Part shown: positions 8,209 to 15,600 of the stretch, one piece after another
Numbering within the stretch: position 1 is the first letter of the stretch
How the letters are laid out: the number at the start of each line of letters is the position of its first letter
Notes under the pieces: generated by a model
The model's database searches: none
The model's input: only the letters and a program-made list of their open reading frames with translations
Told to the model about the DNA's origin: nothing
Program-made: the position numbers and the translations under genes
NCBI GenBank assembly: GCA_937892695.1
Contig: CALBJK010000301.1
Span: 1-23,798 of the forward strand
DNA length: 23,798 nucleotides
Source of the DNA: an uncultured Prevotella sp.
GTDB taxonomy: Bacteria > Bacteroidota > Bacteroidia > Bacteroidales > Bacteroidaceae
Reading direction: 5' to 3'

Positions 8209-8624
8209 TGTTTCTTTTTTATTAAATTCTTCCGTTCGACGATCGCAAAGAATGCGGTGTCATATATTATCATCATAAGATAGAAAATTGAGAAAACAAC
8301 AACAAAATGAATGATTGGAACACGTTCCTTTACAATCGTGCAATAGGCCGTCAATATCAGAGCTGCACTCAGAAACCTTAGAGCCATTGCTGTCAAATAG
8401 TATTTGGCAACAGTATCTGACGAATTGTTGATAATTTTTTTCCAACAGTAGCCATATATGTAGTTGAATGTCAACGAATAAACTACACTAACCACCAACG
8501 CCGCCGTTACAGTCAAGTCGAAAAGGTCATATCTGACACTTATTATTACAGCAGAAAGCACTGCAACTATACAAAGCGACACGACATTGTAATTTCTTAT
8601 TATCTTCTCAATGCGCTTCTCCAT
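8205..8624 (-). CDS. Small membrane protein inside the atp operon, AtpI-like position
   Basis: The 139-residue product begins MEKRIEKIIRNYNVV and has four predicted membrane segments, around residues 11-28, 35-55, 75-95 and 103-124, and a basic tail NLIKKKQ. An upstream start at 8663 would overlap atpC. I prefer the ATG at 8624, 23 bp after the atpC stop. Its end overlaps the atpB start by 4 nt. Many ATP synthase operons carry a small membrane protein (AtpI or AtpZ) just before atpB that helps assemble the c-ring. Position and topology fit such a role, but I cannot see clear AtpI motifs, so the assignment rests mainly on context. Confidence 0.85.
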   Translation of the reverse strand: MEKRIEKIIRNYNVVSLCIVAVLSAVIISVRYDLFDLTVTAALVVSVVYSLTFNYIYGYCWKKIINNSSDTVAKYYLTAMALRFLSAALILTAYCTIVKERVPIIHFVVVFSIFYLMMIIYDTAFFAIVERKNLIKKKQ

Positions 8625-8647
8625 GTAAGCCTGTATTATTTGAAATG

Positions 8648-8902
8648 CTAGACCTCGACACAAAGAAGTATCTGATTCTGTTTTACCTCCACAAATCCTC
8701 CTTTTATTTCTATCTTATGCTTTCCGTCAGAAGCGTCGAATTCAACAGATCCCTTCTCCAGAGAAGAGATTATCGGAGCATGCCCGTTTAGTATCTCGAA
8801 ACAGCCTGCTGTTCCAGGGACAACAACACTAGAAGCATTGCCATCGAAAACGACTTTCTCTGGCGAAACTATCTTTAAATCCAGCATCTGATTCATGTTC
8901 AT
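8648..8902 (-). CDS. atpC: ATP synthase F1 subunit epsilon, short form
   Basis: Epsilon sits at the foot of the gamma shaft. The 84-residue product matches the N-terminal beta-sandwich of the family: LKIVSPEKVVFDG, then VVVPGTAGCFEILNGHAPIISSL and a GGFVEVKQNQI strand. It stops there. The C-terminal helical hairpin that inhibits ATP hydrolysis in E. coli and Bacillus (full length ~130-140) is absent, and the stop is clean with no downstream continuation. Short epsilons are known in Bacteroidota. It lies 30 bp after atpD. Confidence 0.93.
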   Translation of the reverse strand: MNMNQMLDLKIVSPEKVVFDGNASSVVVPGTAGCFEILNGHAPIISSLEKGSVEFDASDGKHKIEIKGGFVEVKQNQILLCVEV

Positions 8903-8932
8903 AGCTTTATCAATATTGATGACGCTTACAAC

Positions 8933-10459
8933 TTATGCCTTGGCTGCAGCAACCAGCTTCTTTCCTTTTTCTATGGCATCCTCGATAGTTCCGACGTTAA
9001 GGAAAGCCTGCTCTGGCAGATCGTCCACCTCACCGTCAAGAATCATATTGAATCCTTTGATCGTATCCTCAATAGAAACCATCACACCCGGAACGCCAGT
9101 GAACTGTTCTGCAACAGCAAAAGGCTGGGACAGGAAACGCTGCACACGGCGTGCACGGTTTACAGTAAGCTTGTCTTCGTCGGACAACTCATCCATGCCA
9201 AGAATTGCAATGATGTCCTGCAATTCCTTATAGCGCTGTAGAATCTGCTTCACTCTCTGGGCACAGTCATAATGATCCTTCCCCACAATCAGCGGGTCGA
9301 GTATTCGTGATGTGCTGCCTAAAGGATCAACAGCCGGATAAATACCAAGTTCGGTTATCTTACGGCTCAGTTCGGTCGTTGCGTCCAGATGCGTGAATGT
9401 CGTAGCTGGAGCCGGGTCGGTAAGGTCATCGGCAGGCACATACACGGCCTGGACAGATGTAATAGAACCTTTTTTGGTAGAAGTGATTCGTTCCTGCATG
9501 GCACCCATCTCACTTGCAAGCGTAGGCTGATAACCTACAGCCGAAGGCATACGTCCTAGCAGAGCTGACACCTCAGAACCGGCCTGAGTGAAACGGAATA
9601 TGTTGTCGATAAAGAACATTATATCAGCAGCCTTGCCGTCTTTTCCTCCGTGATCACGGAATTCCTCAGCCACTGTAAGTCCTGACAAGGCCACCGAAGC
9701 ACGTGCGCCTGGCGGCTCGTTCATCTGTCCATAGACAAGGGTGGCCTGACTCTTTCCAAGTTCTTCTTTATCGACAAGGCTCAAGTCCCACTTGCCTTCT
9801 TCCATTGCTTTCTTGAACTTGTCGCCATAACGTATCACACCAGACTCAAGCATGTCACGTATCAGGTCGTTACCTTCACGCGTACGCTCTCCCACTCCGG
9901 CAAACACAGAGTAGCCATTGTGCCCCTTTGCGATATTGTTGATAAGCTCCATGATAAGCACGGTCTTTCCAACACCTGCACCACCGAACAATCCTATCTT
10001 TCCACCTTTCATATAAGGTTCAAGCAGGTCGATGACTTTTATGCCCGTAGCGAGCATCTCCTTATGTGTTGACAAATCCTCGTACTTTGGTGCTGGGCGA
10101 TGAATGGGATAAGAACCTTCCATGTTCAAGGTGCTCATGCCGTCGATAGGCTGTCCTATGACATTCATCATACGCCCTTTTATCTGATCTCCGGCCGGCA
10201 TGGTGATAGGACTGCCCGTCCTGACAGCCTCCAGTCCGCGCTGCAGACCGTCGGTGTTGTCCATTGCCACACAACGTACCGTATCCTCGCCGATATGCTG
10301 TTGCACCTCTATGACAAGGTCCTGTCTGCCTGGACGCTTCACCTTCAAAGCCTCGTAAATTCTGGGCAGCACCTTCTCAGCGTCCTCGCCGTTGGTTTCG
10401 AAGTAAACGTCGATGACTGGTCCGATTATCTGAGAGATGCGTCCGCTAATTTGTGACAT
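8933..10459 (-). CDS. atpD: ATP synthase F1 subunit beta
   Basis: Beta is the catalytic subunit that makes or hydrolyses ATP. The 508-residue product has the P-loop GGAGVGKT (159-166), the catalytic glutamate in GERTREGND (Glu191), the Walker B strand DIMFFIDN (279-286), and LVYGQMNEPPGAR. A segment of about 25 residues (212-238, from YGDKFKKAMEEGKW to the SQ before ATLVYGQ) is inserted between the GERTREG helix and the YGQMNEPP strand compared with E. coli. This explains the greater length (508 versus ~460). It is the first gene of the operon, with a promoter at 10486-10517 and a leader of about 20 nt. Confidence 0.98.
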   Translation of the reverse strand: MSQISGRISQIIGPVIDVYFETNGEDAEKVLPRIYEALKVKRPGRQDLVIEVQQHIGEDTVRCVAMDNTDGLQRGLEAVRTGSPITMPAGDQIKGRMMNVIGQPIDGMSTLNMEGSYPIHRPAPKYEDLSTHKEMLATGIKVIDLLEPYMKGGKIGLFGGAGVGKTVLIMELINNIAKGHNGYSVFAGVGERTREGNDLIRDMLESGVIRYGDKFKKAMEEGKWDLSLVDKEELGKSQATLVYGQMNEPPGARASVALSGLTVAEEFRDHGGKDGKAADIMFFIDNIFRFTQAGSEVSALLGRMPSAVGYQPTLASEMGAMQERITSTKKGSITSVQAVYVPADDLTDPAPATTFTHLDATTELSRKITELGIYPAVDPLGSTSRILDPLIVGKDHYDCAQRVKQILQRYKELQDIIAILGMDELSDEDKLTVNRARRVQRFLSQPFAVAEQFTGVPGVMVSIEDTIKGFNMILDGEVDDLPEQAFLNVGTIEDAIEKGKKLVAAAKA

Positions 10460-10485
10460 AATCTTGTTGTTTTATTAATACACTG

Positions 10486-10517
10486 CAAAAATAACAACTA
10501 TTTCGCAACAGTGCAAA
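10486..10517 (-). promoter_or_regulatory. Promoter of the atp operon
   Basis: On the minus strand a -33 TTTG (10517-10514) is followed after exactly 20 bp by the -7 box TATTTTTG (10493-10486), a full match to the Bacteroidota consensus. Transcription would begin near 10479, about 20 nt before the atpD ATG at 10459. The -7 box lies inside one arm of an 18-bp inverted repeat. Confidence 0.75.
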
Positions 10518-10545
10518 CGCCCTGAGTGAAATAGTTGTTATTTTT
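10487..10545 (-). terminator. Perfect 18-bp hairpin: likely pfkA terminator overlapping the atp promoter
   Basis: The arms aaaaataacaactatttc (10487-10504) and its exact reverse complement (10528-10545) flank a 23-nt loop. On the minus-strand transcript the hairpin starts about 30 nt after the pfkA stop codon (10574), and its descending arm ends in TTATTTTT. This suits an AT-rich intrinsic terminator. The same bases contain the -7 box of the atp promoter, and the loop holds the -33 box. Confidence 0.6.
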
Positions 10546-10573
10546 TATCATTTTAAGCACTAGAAAACTTTCA

Positions 10574-11551
10574 TTAAATGCTCAGTTCATCAAGAACCTT
10601 TATCAGTTTACGGTCGAACGGCTTGTCGCTACGTATGGCTTCACTTAAAGGTACATAAATGATTTCGTTATTTCTAACTCCTACCATAATATTGCGTTGT
10701 CCTTGCATTATAGCCTCAACAGCACCCACGCCAGTACGCGATGCCAGTATGCGGTCGTGAGCGCTGGGACGGCCTCCGCGTTGCAGATGTCCGAGGATAG
10801 ACACACGTACGTCATATCCTGGGAATTCGGTCTTCACACGGTTTGCATAGAACATTGCGCCGCATTTAGGACTTTCCGATACGATGACAATACAACTCTT
10901 TTTCGACTTTCTTATGCCACGTTCCATGAATCTGGCAAGCTGGTCTACGTCGGTCGAATCTTCCGGAATGATTGCAGCCTCAGCACCACTGGCTATAGCA
11001 CTGTTCTGCGCCAGAAAACCGGCATCACGTCCCATCACCTCTACAAAGAAAATGCGCTCATGGCTCTGGGCGGTGTCGCGTATGCGGTCGACACATTCTA
11101 CAATAGTGTTCAACGTCGTGTCGTAGCCGATAGTAGAATCGGTACCATAAAGGTCGTTGTCGATAGTTCCGGGCAGACCAACGCAGCAGATGTCATATTC
11201 CTGTGCGAAGTTCATAGCTCCGGTCAACGATCCGTTTCCTCCTATTACGACCAGGGCATCTATGCCGTGTTCCTTCATGTTGTCGTAAGCCTTCTTGCGG
11301 CCTTCAGGGGTCATAAATGCCTTGGAGCGCGAAGTCTTCAGTATTGTTCCACCCGACATGATGATACCGCTTACATTCTCGGTTGTGAAATCAACAATCT
11401 CGTTGTCTATCAAGCCGTCATAGCCACGGTAAATGCCTTTGATTTTAAAACCGTTGCAAATGCCTGCACGTGTGACCGCACGTATTGCTGCATTCATACC
11501 GGGAGCGTCGCCTCCTGAAGTCAATACTCCAATAGTTTTAACACTTGCCAT
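10574..11551 (-). CDS. pfkA: 6-phosphofructokinase (ATP type)
   Basis: This enzyme phosphorylates fructose 6-phosphate to fructose 1,6-bisphosphate, the committing step of glycolysis, in the cytoplasm. The 325-residue product has normal bacterial PfkA length. It has the ATP-binding TSGGDAPGMN (11-20), the GGNGS motif (104-108), the catalytic PGTIDND (127-133, base Asp131), MGRDAG, and the HLQRGGRPSAHDR substrate loop. Gly107 after GGN and PGTIDND (not PKTIDND) both point to ATP rather than pyrophosphate as donor. Asn106 replaces the Asp (E. coli Asp103) that helps bind Mg-ATP. It lies 56 bp downstream of nhaD and may be cotranscribed with it. Confidence 0.95.
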   Translation of the reverse strand: MASVKTIGVLTSGGDAPGMNAAIRAVTRAGICNGFKIKGIYRGYDGLIDNEIVDFTTENVSGIIMSGGTILKTSRSKAFMTPEGRKKAYDNMKEHGIDALVVIGGNGSLTGAMNFAQEYDICCVGLPGTIDNDLYGTDSTIGYDTTLNTIVECVDRIRDTAQSHERIFFVEVMGRDAGFLAQNSAIASGAEAAIIPEDSTDVDQLARFMERGIRKSKKSCIVIVSESPKCGAMFYANRVKTEFPGYDVRVSILGHLQRGGRPSAHDRILASRTGVGAVEAIMQGQRNIMVGVRNNEIIYVPLSEAIRSDKPFDRKLIKVLDELSI

Positions 11552-11607
11552 AATTTAAATTAGAAGTTATATAGTTAATCCTTTCTTATTAATCCTAAAC
11601 AATCATT

Positions 11608-13014
11608 TCAAGCCGATAACCAGAAAGCCAGAAACATGAATGCAAATCCTGCTGCCGCCCCTACCAGTGCTTTCCATCCTACATTGCGGAAGAACCAGCC
11701 GAAGCGCATACGTTCCATCTTCATAAGCGCAAGGCCGCTCATAGAGCTTGTGCAGAGCACATTGCCGCCTACAGCCGACGCGTATGCCACTACTTTCCAA
11801 TAGATTCCGCTCTGCATATATTGTGAAAAATATGAAATGTCTGCCGCCGAATGTAAACCGAACAGGACGTTGTCGCGCATAGAAATCATCGTCATTGCCG
11901 TAGCGAAATTATCAAGCACCGAACTGATTGCTCCCGTGACAAGCCCTGTAATCCATACATTCTGTATGTGATTGTCCATAACCTCAGACATCGTGGCCAT
12001 GATTCCGGTTTCCCTGACTACACCCATAACAAGAATGATGCCCATCACGAACAGAATCATCTGTATCACACCATATTGTAACACACGCGGGATGCGCCGC
12101 TGCGCCATGTCTTCGCTCTGAAGCAGCTTACGGTTTACCACTTCATTGACTATCCATAGCACCGACAGAACACACAGCGCACCGAGAAAGGGGCTGAGTT
12201 TGGTTATGTTATGGAATGTAGGTATGAACCACAATCCTCCGATGCCGACAATGAGCATGATGAAACGTTGCCACACATTCAGACGAGTGTCGTCGCCACG
12301 GTAAGGCAAAGTTATCCATTCGGTGTCGGCACGGTCGGGCAGCATCCGTCCTATCCACCACACCGGCAGCATCCACGCCATCAGACAAGGCAGAGCCAGC
12401 GACATCGAAAAGTCGGTAGCCGTAACGGCTCCACTGTTCCAGAGCACAAGCCCCGTAGGGTCGCCGATGACAGTGAGCGCACCGCCGCAGTTGGCTGAAA
12501 TCACCACCGCACATCCGTACAGCATCCGTTGCCGACGCGTGCGTACTATGCCATGCAGCATGGTGAGCATCATCACCGTAGTGGTGAGGTTCTCCAGATT
12601 GGCCGAGATTATAAACGTCACCACCGACACTATCCACAGCAATCGTTTGCTGCTGTGGGTTCGCATGAGCTGGGTTATGAAATCGAAACAACCGTTGTTC
12701 TGCAATATCTCGACTATCGTCATCGTGGCCAGCAGGAAGAGCACTATCTCCGAAGCCTTACCTACATATTTCAAGAAAATGTTCTGGGCGATAAACTGCT
12801 TTACTGTCGCACTGGTCGAAGTTATTCCGTCCAGAAAAGCGGCATATTCTGCCGGATGTTGGGACAAGACATACTCTGCACCGTTCATTATATAGAGAAT
12901 CCAAGCCAGCGTACCTATGAATATAGCGACCGCAGACTTGTTGACGTTTGTAAGTTTCTCCGTTGCAATCAGAACAAAACCGACAATTAGCAATATGCCT
13001 ATTACGATAGTCAT
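11608..13014 (-). CDS. nhaD: Na+/H+ antiporter, NhaD family
   Basis: The 468-residue product is almost entirely hydrophobic with about 12-13 membrane segments. It carries ion-transporter-superfamily features: SANLENLTTTVMMLTML, then VISANCGGALTVIGDPTGLVLW, and near the C-terminus SSVLDNFATAMTMISM and SAVGGNVLCTSSMSGLALMKMER. The paired DPT/DN and GGN-type segments are typical of NhaD antiporters, which expel Na+ (or Li+) in exchange for H+. I use the ATG at 13014. The frame opens three codons earlier only through a TTG. A promoter sits just upstream (13036-13066). The neighbouring pfkA and atp genes lie on the same strand. Confidence 0.9.
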   Translation of the reverse strand: MTIVIGILLIVGFVLIATEKLTNVNKSAVAIFIGTLAWILYIMNGAEYVLSQHPAEYAAFLDGITSTSATVKQFIAQNIFLKYVGKASEIVLFLLATMTIVEILQNNGCFDFITQLMRTHSSKRLLWIVSVVTFIISANLENLTTTVMMLTMLHGIVRTRRQRMLYGCAVVISANCGGALTVIGDPTGLVLWNSGAVTATDFSMSLALPCLMAWMLPVWWIGRMLPDRADTEWITLPYRGDDTRLNVWQRFIMLIVGIGGLWFIPTFHNITKLSPFLGALCVLSVLWIVNEVVNRKLLQSEDMAQRRIPRVLQYGVIQMILFVMGIILVMGVVRETGIMATMSEVMDNHIQNVWITGLVTGAISSVLDNFATAMTMISMRDNVLFGLHSAADISYFSQYMQSGIYWKVVAYASAVGGNVLCTSSMSGLALMKMERMRFGWFFRNVGWKALVGAAAGFAFMFLAFWLSA

Positions 13015-13035
13015 GCAAAACAACCTTTACGATTG

Positions 13036-13066
13036 CAAAGTTACAAAATATTGGCAAACAAGCAAT
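13036..13066 (-). promoter_or_regulatory. Promoter of nhaD
   Basis: The minus strand reads ATTG (13066-13063, core TTG), 19 bp, then TAACTTTG (13043-13036), matching the Bacteroidota -33/-7 pattern. The leader to the ATG at 13014 would be about 15 nt. Confidence 0.55.
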
Positions 13067-13087
13067 GATTGTAACGAAAATTTTAAT

Positions 13088-13095
13088 TACCTTTG
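13088..13095 (+). promoter_or_regulatory. -7 box for the gene at 13172
   Basis: TACCTTTG matches TAnnTTTG. A -33 box is not clear (aatg at the expected distance). It is back to back with the nhaD promoter, with only 44 bp between the two -7 boxes, and gives a leader of about 70 nt. Confidence 0.4.
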
Positions 13096-13171
13096 GAGAC
13101 GAACTTTCATGCCTTCGCATTAGTTCTATTTTGAAATAACATAAGCAACAGGAATAAACAAAAAGAGAAAA

Positions 13172-14587
13172 ATGGCAAAGAAAAAAAAGAAGACACAACA
13201 GACGTTCATGTCGCCTGATAAGTATGTAAGAGAAAAGGTCAGGACTCTGGAAAAAGGTCCGTGCTACATGACACACGATGAAGGCTCAGGAATGGTCCAC
13301 ATTGTGGTGAGCCGCCTTCATACTGGAGGAAAGATAAGTGCAGGGTTCTACCTTGTCGACAAATTCTGCCTTGGAGTGAAAAATTCGTTCTACAAACTGA
13401 GGATGGAAGATTATGAATTCGACGATATGATAGACATGCTGGGGTCCAAATACGGCATGGACAAACTCTCATACGACGAAGCCCACAACTGGATATACGG
13501 TGCGGTCGAATTTGCCGAAGAAGCCGGCATTGAGCCGTGCAAGGAATTCAGCCTGACAAAGTATTTTCTCGACGAAGATACCGACGACGTTCCGCTGATA
13601 GAGTACGAGTTCGGCGACGAAGGCAAGCACCACCTCTTTGTCAACAGCAATCTTGAAGCGAGCAAATACATGCCGTTGCTCCGAAAGAATCTTGGCGACA
13701 ACTTTCTGTTTACAACAGGACAAGAGAACGACGGCTATCATAACAAGAAGAACGACAGGTTTGAACATCGAGACTACACATACAAGCATCCAGACTATCC
13801 TCAGAAGATTGTCCTGATGCATCCAGAGATACTAAAGACAATAGACAATCCCGACACGTCTGTCAGTATGACTGACGAACAGATAGATACCATTCTGGCC
13901 CTGCCCCACGACTCATTGCGACAAGACCTTGAGAGCATCATTCTCTACAATGTCGGCTTGACATGCGACGGCGTACCGAAGAAAATGTTGGAAAAACCGT
14001 TCTCCGGGGTTCTCGGCAATGCAATACTCCTACTCGGCGAAGTAGGAAACGGTGACAGCAGCCTCGACGTTGTTCTCGAAACTCTCAGGCAAAGCCCCGA
14101 GTTTCTGCATTACCACATCGGCGACTGGGGACATGAGATATACTCTGGCACAATTTACAAATTAGGCAAAGACAGGCTGGACAAGCTACACGAATTCGTT
14201 TTTGAAGAAGGGATTGATGTCTTTTATAAGGTGTACGTAGTCCAGGCCGTGGCAGAAACAAACAAACGGCAGCCTGAACGTCATGCTGAAATCATAGAAT
14301 GGTTCAGGAGCTTCCTCAACGCCGCTGCAGAAGGTCCAGACAAAACTCTGTTCACAGACAGTGCCCTCAACGGTCTGATTCTGTCTACCTTGACGCACAT
14401 TGATTCAGAAGAACTGCTGCCTGAGATAAAGAAACTGTATGACATCGGCTATGTTGACGAGGAAGTCTGCGGAGATTATGATGAAGTGGCAGATGACATC
14501 CGCAGCAAAATCTATCATGGCAAGGACCGTTTAGAAACAGACATCCACAAGATTCATAAAAGAATGAAAGAAATGTACGAGAAATAA
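13172..14587 (+). CDS. Conserved-looking cytoplasmic protein of unknown function
   Basis: I do not recognise the 471-residue product with certainty. It starts with a strongly basic tail (MAKKKKKTQQ) and has no signal peptide or membrane segment. Residues ~12-110 form a mixed alpha/beta region (CYMTHDEGSGMVHIVVSRLH, GFYLVDKFCLGVKNSFY). Residues ~115-210 are acidic with cysteine and histidine residues. From ~235 to the end the protein is helical and acidic, with repeated ~35-residue helix pairs (LGNAILLLGEVGNGDSSLDV, IYKLGKDRLDKLHEF, VYVVQAVAETNKRQPERHAE) that look like HEAT-type or DUF1186-type repeats. That reading is tentative. It is monocistronic and divergent from nhaD, with a hairpin 62 bp downstream. 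Confidence 0.88.
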   Translation: MAKKKKKTQQTFMSPDKYVREKVRTLEKGPCYMTHDEGSGMVHIVVSRLHTGGKISAGFYLVDKFCLGVKNSFYKLRMEDYEFDDMIDMLGSKYGMDKLSYDEAHNWIYGAVEFAEEAGIEPCKEFSLTKYFLDEDTDDVPLIEYEFGDEGKHHLFVNSNLEASKYMPLLRKNLGDNFLFTTGQENDGYHNKKNDRFEHRDYTYKHPDYPQKIVLMHPEILKTIDNPDTSVSMTDEQIDTILALPHDSLRQDLESIILYNVGLTCDGVPKKMLEKPFSGVLGNAILLLGEVGNGDSSLDVVLETLRQSPEFLHYHIGDWGHEIYSGTIYKLGKDRLDKLHEFVFEEGIDVFYKVYVVQAVAETNKRQPERHAEIIEWFRSFLNAAAEGPDKTLFTDSALNGLILSTLTHIDSEELLPEIKKLYDIGYVDEEVCGDYDEVADDIRSKIYHGKDRLETDIHKIHKRMKEMYEK

Positions 14588-14649
14588 AAAAGTGCGTCTC
14601 CCGAGCGGAATTGGTGAAATGCAGATCATCATAAAAGAATAATATCATA

Positions 14650-14681
14650 AAGGCGTAAGGTCGGAAACGATTTTACGCCTT
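14650..14681 (+). terminator. GNRA-capped 14-bp hairpin after the gene at 13172
   Basis: The arms aaggcgtaaggtcg and cgattttacgcctt form a 14-bp stem with two G-U wobbles, closed by a GAAA tetraloop. No clean T-run follows (ataatataataataag), so termination would be weak or Rho-assisted. A very stable 3' end structure is the safest reading. Confidence 0.55.
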
Positions 14682-14738
14682 ATAATATAATAATAAGGTA
14701 AGACACACTTAAACGGCCTATACCATATACGTCGTAAG

Positions 14739-14768
14739 TTTACAATTATTTAATTTACAATTATTTAA
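14739..14768. repeat. Exact tandem duplication of a 15-bp A+T-rich unit
   Basis: The unit tttacaattatttaa occurs twice with no gap (14739-14753 and 14754-14768), about 55-80 bp upstream of the BspA-like gene's -7 box. It could be a duplicated regulator site or a replication slip. Confidence 0.7.
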
Positions 14769-14821
14769 TAATAAATATATTTTTTGCACGTTCTTGTACA
14801 ATAACTGCAAAATATTCTCTG

Positions 14822-14829
14822 TAATTTTG
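14822..14829 (+). promoter_or_regulatory. -7 box for the BspA-like gene
   Basis: TAATTTTG matches TAnnTTTG. A TTG at 14794-14796 is the only nearby -33 candidate and is a few bases too far away. The leader to the ATG at 14887 would be about 50 nt. Confidence 0.45.
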
Positions 14830-15140
14830 CAGTCAATTAATCACATATCAAATAAAAAGATTTTCTTAATACAAGTTTATAAAATCATGTCAAAAAAATT
14901 ATTCGTTACGATTGCGCTTTGCCTGTTTGCTGCAATGCAACTGATGGCAAAGCCTCATACCGAAACAATTGATGGTCTCAATTATTTCATCAACACAGAC
15001 ACCAAGGAAGCAACGTTGATGTACGGTGACTATTCTGGAGACGTAAAGATTCCATCTTCTGTGACTACATCTGATGGCACGGTATACACGGTTGTTGCAT
15101 TGGTAGAAGGCTGCTTTAAGAAAGTGGAATTACAAGCGTT

Positions 15141-15600
15141 GAGATACCGTCATCTGTGACTTCATTACCAAATGAATGTTTCTACAATTGCTACAGCCTT
15201 AGAAGCATTGAGATTCCATCGTCGGTGACCGTGTTGGGAGATAACTGTTTCTACTATTGCTCCAGCCTTACAAGCATTGAGATTCCATCGTCGGTGACGG
15301 AGTTGGGAGATTGGTGTTTCTACTATTGCTCTAGCCTTACAAGCATTGAGATTCCATCGTCGGTGACGGAGTTGGGAGATTGGTGTTTCGGGAGGTGCAA
15401 CAGCCTTAAAAGCATTGAGATTCCCTCGTCAGTGATTAAGTTGGGAGATAACTGTTTCTACTATTGCTCCTGCCTTACAAACATTGAGATTCCATCGTCA
15501 GTGACCGTGTTGGGATGTTGGTGTTTCTACTATTGCACCAGCCTTACAAGCATTGAGATTCCATCGTCAGTGACGGAGTTGGGAGATCATTGTTTCACTG
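15141..15600 (+). repeat. 69-bp tandem repeats encoding seven 23-residue LRRs
   Basis: The repeat phase marker GAG-AT(A/T)-CC starts at 15141, 15210, 15279, 15348, 15417, 15486 and 15555, a strict 69-bp period. The encoded unit is SLTSIEIPSSVTELGDWCFYYCS with small changes. Several units are nearly identical at the DNA level, so recombination or slippage could change repeat number. Confidence 0.92.

Noticed and set aside
15141..15600. CRISPR-like or satellite array
   Set aside because: The 69-bp period is a multiple of three and encodes a clean LRR unit in one frame, so it is coding repeat DNA.
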